This document shows, piece after piece, positions 58,739 through 64,000 of a stretch of 64,000 nucleotides of DNA. The position numbers and the translations under genes were made by a program. Location of the stretch: the NCBI RefSeq assembly GCF_011044175.1, contig NZ_CP049057.1, positions 3,053,501-3,117,500 of the forward strand. Direction: 5' to 3'. Under the pieces are notes generated by a model that searched no databases, was not told where the DNA came from, and saw nothing but the letters and a program-made list of their open reading frames with translations. How positions within the stretch are numbered: the stretch's first letter is position 1; the number at the start of each line of letters is the position of its first letter. The DNA comes from Rasiella rasia (GTDB lineage: Bacteria; Bacteroidota; Bacteroidia; Flavobacteriales; Flavobacteriaceae).

Positions 58739-61221
58739 TGAGTGAAGATTTCAATATAAATGACGTACAGATTAACTTCGACTTTAAAGGGTTTTTATAT
58801 AAGCTTTTAAGTTATTGGCCGCTGTTTTTGATTTCGTTAGCTATTGGCTTTGGTATTGCTTATTACATTAATGTTAGAAAACTTCCTTCATATCGATTGG
58901 ATACGTTGGTAACTATAAAAGATGATCAAAATCCATTTTTTACAACCACCACTAGCTTAACCTTTAATTGGGGAGGTACAACAGATAAAGTTAACACCTC
59001 TGTAATAACCTTGCGTTCTCGCTCGCATAACGAGAAGGTAGTAGATAGACTCCAATATTATTTAAACTATAAAAGAGAAGGTAAGTATCAGCTTGTTGAC
59101 GCGTACAAACAGACACCTTTTACTATTGAAGTGGATACTGCTAAGGAGCAATTATTGGGTCAAAAATTTAAGATAGTTTTTAAAGATTCGGTGAATTTTG
59201 TGCTTTCTACTGAAATTGAAAATGAAGGTAACAAAGTATTTCAGTTGTATAATGCCACTAAAGAAAAAACAAGACGATTTGTTGCCAGTGGAACTGTAGA
59301 GCAGGACTACAAGATTGGTGAGAAAATCAATACGCCGCTATTTAGTGGTACCGTTTTACCAAATCAAGAAATTCCTGTAGTTCCGGGTAAGAACTTTTAT
59401 TTTAATTTTTCAAATTTTGATGGTGCGGTAAAGGGGTATACCAATATTCAGGTAAACTCAGCGGGCCAAGGCTCTTCTGTTTTAACGTTAAGTCTTGCAG
59501 GAAGGAATAAAGCACGTATTGTAGATTATCTTAATACTTCGGTAGAGGTGCTAAGTGAAGATATGTTGAAACGCAAAAATCTTTTCGCCACAAAAACCAT
59601 TCGTTTTATTGATAGTAGCTTAGGTGTAAAATCGAAGGAGTTAAAAGAAGTAGAAAAAGAACTCAACGACTTTAAAGACAAGAATGCAGTTATTGACTTA
59701 AATACTGAAGGTGCCGATATTAAGGCGAAGCTTAACAATTTCGATTTACGAAAAGAAAATGTTGAACGAGAGTTAAATTACTACAATACCTTAGAAAACT
59801 ACTTACAAACCCGAAAAGATTATCGTGATGTTCCGGCTCCATCAGTTGCTGGAATTTCTGAAGCGAGTATTGTTTCAGGTGTTGGTCAAATTGTGCAATT
59901 GGCACAGCGTAGAAGTACCTTAGAATATTCATACAAAGAAGGGGCTACGCCCTTGCTTGATATAGATAGACAGATTGATGCCGTAAAGCGAATCTTAATT
60001 GAAAATATTACGTCTACTAAAGGCTTAAAAAATCAAGAAATACGAACCATTAATAGCGAAATAGCATCTTTAGAATACCAGATGCGAAAACTTCCTAAAG
60101 AGCAACAAGACCTTCTTAAAATTGAACGTCGTTATAGTTTAAACGAAGGGGTATATAACTTGTTTCTCGCTAAGAAAAGTGAAGCAGATTTGGTGAAAGC
60201 GGCAAATGTAAGCGATGTTCAGGTAATCGATATTGCAAAAGATACTGGAGGCGGGCAAATAGGACCTAATACACAACTTAATTATGTAATGGCGGCATTG
60301 TTTGGTCTGTTAATTCCATTTGTGTTCGTGTTTTTACGTGTGTTCTTCGATACAAAAATTCATCACCTTCAAGATATTCAACGGCAATCAAAAATACCCG
60401 TGCTTGGTGTCATTGGGAAAAGCCGATTAGACTCTAATTTAGCGGTACTCACAAAACCAAAATCTGCGATTGCAGAGGCATTTAGAGCGCTGCGTTCAGG
60501 ACTTCAATTCTTGTATAGAAAACAAGGCTTAGATGGCTGTAAAACAGTGTTGGTGACCTCTTCGGTTAGTGGCGAAGGAAAAACATTCACCTCTATCAAT
60601 ATAGCTTCCGTATTTGCACTTAGTCAGAAGAAAACAATTTTAGTAGGGCTTGATCTTCGGAAACCTAAAATATTTGGAGATTTCAATATTAACAATAGCG
60701 TAGGTGTTGTGAATTACCTAGTAAATGATGCTACTGTAGACACTATTATTCAATCTACTAAAATAGAGAATCTAGACATTATTACTTCTGGTCCCATTCC
60801 TCCAAACCCTTCAGAATTATTGATGAGCGAACGTATGGATTCGTTGATTTTAGAATTGAAGAAATCGTACGACTATATTATACTAGATACGCCGCCAATG
60901 GGGTTAGTGGCAGATTCTTTAGAGTTGCTTAGCTACGCAGATGCAACAATTTATATGGTTCGCCAGAATTATACGCGAAAACGAATGCTGGGTATGATTA
61001 ATGAAAAATACAAGCGAGGCGAGGTAAAAAACATAAGCTTTGTATTAAACTACTATCAAGAGAAGGCTAAATACGGCTACGGCTACGGCTACGGCTACGG
61101 TTATGGGTATGGCTATGGTTATGGCGGTTACGGGAAGTATGGCAATGGGTATCATGAAGAAGAAAAGAAAGACAGCTACCTTAAACGCATGACGAATATA
61201 TTCCGCAAAAGGCGAAAATAA
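58738..61221 (+). CDS. Wzc-like polysaccharide co-polymerase with BY-kinase domain
   Basis: This 827-residue inner-membrane protein has Wzz-type helices at about 25-45 and 515-535 around a long periplasmic coiled-coil region. The cytoplasmic BY-kinase shows Walker A S-S-V-S-G-E-G-K-T (about 605-613), Walker A' L-V-G-L-D-L-R-K-P and Walker B Y-I-I-L-D-T-P-P. The tail from about residue 779 is (Tyr-Gly)9-Gly-Tyr-Gly-Lys-Tyr-Gly, the tyrosine cluster that is autophosphorylated and dephosphorylated during chain-length control. Such regular alternation is unusual. No Wzb-type phosphatase is encoded in the visible part. Confidence 0.95.
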   Translation: MSEDFNINDVQINFDFKGFLYKLLSYWPLFLISLAIGFGIAYYINVRKLPSYRLDTLVTIKDDQNPFFTTTTSLTFNWGGTTDKVNTSVITLRSRSHNEKVVDRLQYYLNYKREGKYQLVDAYKQTPFTIEVDTAKEQLLGQKFKIVFKDSVNFVLSTEIENEGNKVFQLYNATKEKTRRFVASGTVEQDYKIGEKINTPLFSGTVLPNQEIPVVPGKNFYFNFSNFDGAVKGYTNIQVNSAGQGSSVLTLSLAGRNKARIVDYLNTSVEVLSEDMLKRKNLFATKTIRFIDSSLGVKSKELKEVEKELNDFKDKNAVIDLNTEGADIKAKLNNFDLRKENVERELNYYNTLENYLQTRKDYRDVPAPSVAGISEASIVSGVGQIVQLAQRRSTLEYSYKEGATPLLDIDRQIDAVKRILIENITSTKGLKNQEIRTINSEIASLEYQMRKLPKEQQDLLKIERRYSLNEGVYNLFLAKKSEADLVKAANVSDVQVIDIAKDTGGGQIGPNTQLNYVMAALFGLLIPFVFVFLRVFFDTKIHHLQDIQRQSKIPVLGVIGKSRLDSNLAVLTKPKSAIAEAFRALRSGLQFLYRKQGLDGCKTVLVTSSVSGEGKTFTSINIASVFALSQKKTILVGLDLRKPKIFGDFNINNSVGVVNYLVNDATVDTIIQSTKIENLDIITSGPIPPNPSELLMSERMDSLILELKKSYDYIILDTPPMGLVADSLELLSYADATIYMVRQNYTRKRMLGMINEKYKRGEVKNISFVLNYYQEKAKYGYGYGYGYGYGYGYGYGGYGKYGNGYHEEEKKDSYLKRMTNIFRKRRK
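61072..61134 (+). repeat. Hexanucleotide repeat coding for the (Tyr-Gly)9 kinase tail
   Basis: TACGGC occurs four times in perfect tandem from 61072 to 61095, followed by TACGGT and TATGGx variants to 61134. Each six-base unit encodes Tyr-Gly, so slippage would add or remove phosphorylatable tyrosines without changing the frame. Confidence 0.9.
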
Positions 61222-61243
61222 CAGCAGTTAAAATTTCCGCAGC

Positions 61244-61834
61244 ATGCTTACATCTAAGCAAAAAAATAGCAAACGTATTTTTGACGTAACTCTTTCAATT
61301 CTTGTGCTTCCTTTTGCTATAATTCCGTTACTTTTGCTGCTTAGTATTTCAACAGTAGTATTGCGTAGAAATGGGCTTTTCGTTCAAAAGCGCATTGGTC
61401 AATACGGAAAGCCGTTTAAACTCTATAAAATTCGCTCTTTAAAAGGTGCTAATCATGCTGATATTGTAGCTATTAAGAACAGTGAAACTGCATATGGCGC
61501 ATGGTTGCGAAGTACAAAATTAGACGAGTTGCCTCAATTGTTTAACGTTCTTATAGGAACGATGAGTTGGGTAGGTCCAAGACCAGATATTCCTGGTTAT
61601 GCCGATTTGTTAGAAGGTGAGGACAGAAAGATTTTGGAGTTAAAACCGGGAATTACAGGGCCAGCTACATTGAAATATAAAAATGAAGACCAACTGTTAC
61701 TGCTCCAAAAAAATCCGTTACAGTATAACGATACGGTAATTTGGCCAGATAAGGTTGCTATTAACAAAGCATACAGTGAGCAATGGAGCTTACAAAAAGA
61801 CATCTCTTATATTTCAAAATCAATTTTTTCTTGA
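61244..61834 (+). CDS. Initiating polyprenyl-phosphate sugar-1-phosphate transferase (bacterial sugar transferase)
   Basis: The 196-residue protein is of the short PglC/WcaJ-catalytic-domain type: one re-entrant/membrane helix (about 13-38), then K-R-I-G-Q-Y-G-K-P-F-K-L-Y-K-I-R-S-L, then R-S-T-K-L-D-E-L-P-Q-L-F-N-V-L-I-G with the catalytic D-E pair, and S-W-V-G-P-R-P. It puts the first sugar phosphate on undecaprenyl phosphate. It is the third gene of the polysaccharide cluster. Confidence 0.94.
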   Translation: MLTSKQKNSKRIFDVTLSILVLPFAIIPLLLLLSISTVVLRRNGLFVQKRIGQYGKPFKLYKIRSLKGANHADIVAIKNSETAYGAWLRSTKLDELPQLFNVLIGTMSWVGPRPDIPGYADLLEGEDRKILELKPGITGPATLKYKNEDQLLLLQKNPLQYNDTVIWPDKVAINKAYSEQWSLQKDISYISKSIFS

Positions 61835-61903
61835 TTTGGCGTATAAGATATAGCAAAAACATAATTATATAACATGCACATAAATGGAAGTGCAAGAGGA
61901 AAA

Positions 61904-63193
61904 ATGATGAAAGAAAAATCAACTATTGCAATTATTGGATTAGGCTATGTAGGCTTACCATTGGCTGTGGCTTTTGCCGAAAAATATAAAGTCATTGGTT
62001 TTGATATTAATGAACGTCGCGTAGCCGAGTTAAAATCGGGTAAAGACCATACACTTGAAGTTTCAGACAACCAATTGGCTGAAGTGCTACAGGAAAACCC
62101 TGCTAAAGGACTTGTAGTTACAACATCGGCAGAAGACATGAAAGCTGCAACAGTGTTTATTGTAACCGTACCAACACCAACCAATAAATACAACCAGCCT
62201 GTGCTAACTCCACTTATTAAGGCAAGTGAGACTATTGGGAAGTTATTAAAAGAAGGAGATGTTGTTATTTACGAATCTACCGTATACCCAGGGGTTACAG
62301 AAGAAATTTGTGTCCCAATTTTAGAGGCAGAATCTAAAATGGTGTTTAATACAGACTTTTTTGCAGGGTACTCACCAGAACGAATTAATCCTGGAGATAA
62401 AAAACATACAGTAACTCAAATTTTAAAAGTCACCTCGGGTTCTACGCCAGAGATTGCAGCAGAAATAGATGCCCTATATGCATCTGTTATTACCGCAGGG
62501 ACTCACTTGGCACCAAGTATAAAAGTTGCGGAAGCTGCCAAGGTGATTGAAAACTCTCAGCGTGATATAAACATTGCCTTTGTAAACGAGCTGTCCAAGA
62601 TATTTAGATTGCTGGATATTGATACGCAGGCCGTTTTAGAAGCGGCAGCTACCAAATGGAACTTTATTAAATTCACCCCAGGTTTGGTAGGTGGTCACTG
62701 TATAGGTGTAGACCCATATTATTTAGCACAGAAAGCTCAAGAAGAAGGATACAACCCTGAGATTATTCTAGCAGGACGACGTATGAATGATGGAATGGGA
62801 AACTATGTAGCACAAGAAATCATTAAATTAATGATTCAGAAAGAATGTAAAGTTAAGAACGGGCATGTGTTGCTAATGGGAATTACTTTTAAAGAGAATT
62901 GTCCAGACATTAGAAATAGCAAGGTAATTGACGTAATTGAAGAGCTTAGAAAGTACAATTTAAATATAGATGTTTACGACCCCTGGGCAAATGTTACCGA
63001 AGTATATAACGAATTTGGATTGCATTTACTTACAGACGAATCGCAACTAAAGCAAAATTATGAAGCTGTTGTATTGGCGGTTGGTCATAATGAGTTTTCA
63101 ACGTTTCCTTTAGAGAATCATTTAGCTTCACCCTCTGTAGTATTTGACGTAAAGGGCTTTCTTCCCAAAGATAAAGTAGACGGATGTCTGTAA
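61904..63193 (+). CDS. UDP-N-acetyl-hexosamine 6-dehydrogenase (TviB/WbpA-like)
   Basis: I choose the tandem ATG at 61904/61907 because AGAGGA lies five to ten bases upstream; an in-frame ATG at 61874 would add 10 residues. The 429-residue protein has the NAD fold G-L-G-Y-V-G-L-P-L-A near the start, E-S-T-V-Y-P-G-V-T-E, and the catalytic cysteine in G-G-H-C-I-G-V-D-P-Y-Y. The text is closest to TviB (Vi antigen) type, making UDP-GalNAcA from UDP-GalNAc or UDP-GlcNAcA from UDP-GlcNAc. The following epimerase completes the pair. Confidence 0.93.
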   Translation: MMKEKSTIAIIGLGYVGLPLAVAFAEKYKVIGFDINERRVAELKSGKDHTLEVSDNQLAEVLQENPAKGLVVTTSAEDMKAATVFIVTVPTPTNKYNQPVLTPLIKASETIGKLLKEGDVVIYESTVYPGVTEEICVPILEAESKMVFNTDFFAGYSPERINPGDKKHTVTQILKVTSGSTPEIAAEIDALYASVITAGTHLAPSIKVAEAAKVIENSQRDINIAFVNELSKIFRLLDIDTQAVLEAAATKWNFIKFTPGLVGGHCIGVDPYYLAQKAQEEGYNPEIILAGRRMNDGMGNYVAQEIIKLMIQKECKVKNGHVLLMGITFKENCPDIRNSKVIDVIEELRKYNLNIDVYDPWANVTEVYNEFGLHLLTDESQLKQNYEAVVLAVGHNEFSTFPLENHLASPSVVFDVKGFLPKDKVDGCL

Positions 63194-63216
63194 ATCAATA
63201 TTTTTAATTTTAACTA

Positions 63217-64000
63217 GTGTACACTACTCAATACCATAAAGAATCGTTAGCTAATTTTTCTTTTCTCGTAACTGGAGGAGCTGGATTTATTGGTTCTAAT
63301 ATAGTAGAATATCTGCTGAAATTTAACGCAAAAAAAGTACGCGTACTCGATAATTTTGCCACTGGCTTTCGTGAAAACTTGAAACAATTTGAAGGTAATC
63401 CAGCTCTTGAATTGCTAGAAGGAGATATACGTGATGTTGCCGTTTGTAAAAAAGCCATGCAGGGAATCGACTATGTTTCACATCAGGCGGCGTTAGGAAG
63501 TGTGCCTAGAAGTATAAACGATCCAGCTACCTCAAACGAAGTAAATGTTTCTGGATTTTTAAATATGCTTATCGCTCAAAACGAGAGCGCTTCGGTAAAA
63601 AGATTGGTGTATGCTGCTAGCAGTAGCACCTACGGAGATAGTAAAAATTTACCTAAGGTTGAAGCGACTATAGGGAAACCACTTTCGCCATACGCGGTCA
63701 CCAAATTGGTAAACGAACTATACGCAGATGTTTTTTATAAAACCTACGGCACTGCAACTATAGGCTTACGTTATTTTAACGTGTTTGGACCTAAACAAAG
63801 TCCAACAGGAGCGTATGCAGCTGTAATACCTTTATTTATGCAAGCCTTAAAAGACGGTAAGGCGCCAACCATGAATGGTGATGGAGAACAAACAAGAGAT
63901 TTTACTTTTGTAGAAAACGCTGTGCAAGCAAACATAAAAGCTTTGTTCGCACCAGAAGACGCCGTAAATGAAGTTTATAATGTGGCATTTGGCGAACGTA
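63217..64000 (+). CDS. UDP-N-acetylglucosamine 4-epimerase-like enzyme (TviC/WbpP type), 3' end beyond window
   Basis: The frame opens at GTG 63217, the first start after an in-frame TAA at 63211, and is still open at the window edge (261 codons). Marks are [10 protein letters not shown], the catalytic Y-x-x-x-K in S-P-Y-A-V-T-K, and [22 protein letters not shown] is typical for WbpP/TviC, which interconverts UDP-GlcNAc(A) and UDP-GalNAc(A). Together with the dehydrogenase it should give UDP-GalNAcA for the capsule or O-chain. Confidence 0.92.
   Translation, partial: MYTTQYHKESLANFSFLVTGGAGFIGSNIVEYLLKFNAKKVRVLDNFATGFRENLKQFEGNPALELLEGDIRDVAVCKKAMQGIDYVSHQAALGSVPRSINDPATSNEVNVSGFLNMLIAQNESASVKRLVYAASSSTYGDSKNLPKVEATIGKPLSPYAVTKLVNELYADVFYKTYGTATIGLRYFNVFGPKQSPTGAYAAVIPLFMQALKDGKAPTMNGDGEQTRDFTFVENAVQANIKALFAPEDAVNEVYNVAFGER

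Overview
The window reads as a chromosomal segment of a member of the Bacteroidota, most likely a marine Flavobacteriaceae-like bacterium. Supporting signs are a C-terminal sorting domain of the type IX secretion system (T9SS) on the protein at 52557-53945, TAnnTTTG-type promoter boxes before several genes, A-rich rather than GGAGG-rich start regions, many families typical of this phylum (DUF4199, DUF4920, DUF6249, DUF2795, DUF6268, the MnmD form of the tRNA methyltransferase), and an A+T-rich base composition. No rRNA, tRNA, CRISPR array, insertion sequence or prophage was seen. Most of the window is ordinary core genome in short operons.

Layout. 1-10.3 kb: the 3' part of a B12-dependent acyl-CoA mutase (IcmF type), an Lrp regulator, an MFS exporter plus DJ-1-like lipoprotein operon with an apparent attenuator leader, a fluoride channel, and an M49 dipeptidyl-peptidase III lipoprotein. 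10.3-15.1 kb: a two-component locus (histidine kinase, NarL-type regulator, orphan LuxR-type HTH protein) flanked by three copies of one 18-bp inverted repeat, ATACCC-N6-GGGTAT, which links a Gly-Ser-rich lipoprotein, the LuxR gene and an unknown protein into one candidate regulon. 15.2-22.1 kb: ilvE, mnmD with a tandemly repeated 3' end, a YceI lipoprotein, and grpE-dnaJ. 22.3-30.1 kb: a NatAB-like ABC exporter, an MscS channel, a sigma-54-type response regulator next to a PPK2 polyphosphate kinase, and an M28 peptidase. 30.1-40.7 kb: MATE and PAP2 membrane proteins, a lipid-A/bactoprenol-type sugar-transfer operon (GT2, LAB_N, ArnT-like), a nucleotide-sugar epimerase, the MeaB GTPase and Ohr.

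40.8-45.7 kb holds two ECF sigma-factor operons. The first is intact and feeds a large secreted protein with an 11-residue repeat. The second sigma gene carries an in-frame stop between its two DNA-binding regions, although two matching divergent ECF promoters (TGTAACC-N16-CGTCTTA) beside it are perfectly kept. 46-54 kb: secA, a cobalamin adenosyltransferase, a secreted metalloprotease split by a one-base frameshift, and a seven-bladed FG-GAP/VCBS propeller with a T9SS tail. 54-64 kb: a LolD-type ATPase, a methyltransferase, an ABC-F protein, and the start of a capsule/exopolysaccharide locus (Wza-like, Wzc-like tyrosine kinase with a (Tyr-Gly)9 tail, initiating sugar transferase, TviB-like dehydrogenase, TviC/WbpP-like epimerase) that runs off the right edge.

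The mutase, MeaB and the PduO-type adenosyltransferase form a scattered B12-dependent acyl-CoA mutase system. The strongest candidates for something undescribed are the leader-peptide attenuator before the MFS gene, the NarL-like regulon, the interrupted ECF system with bidirectional promoters, the repeated mnmD 3' hairpin, and a strongly over-represented octamer, CTTCGGAA, spread over the window.
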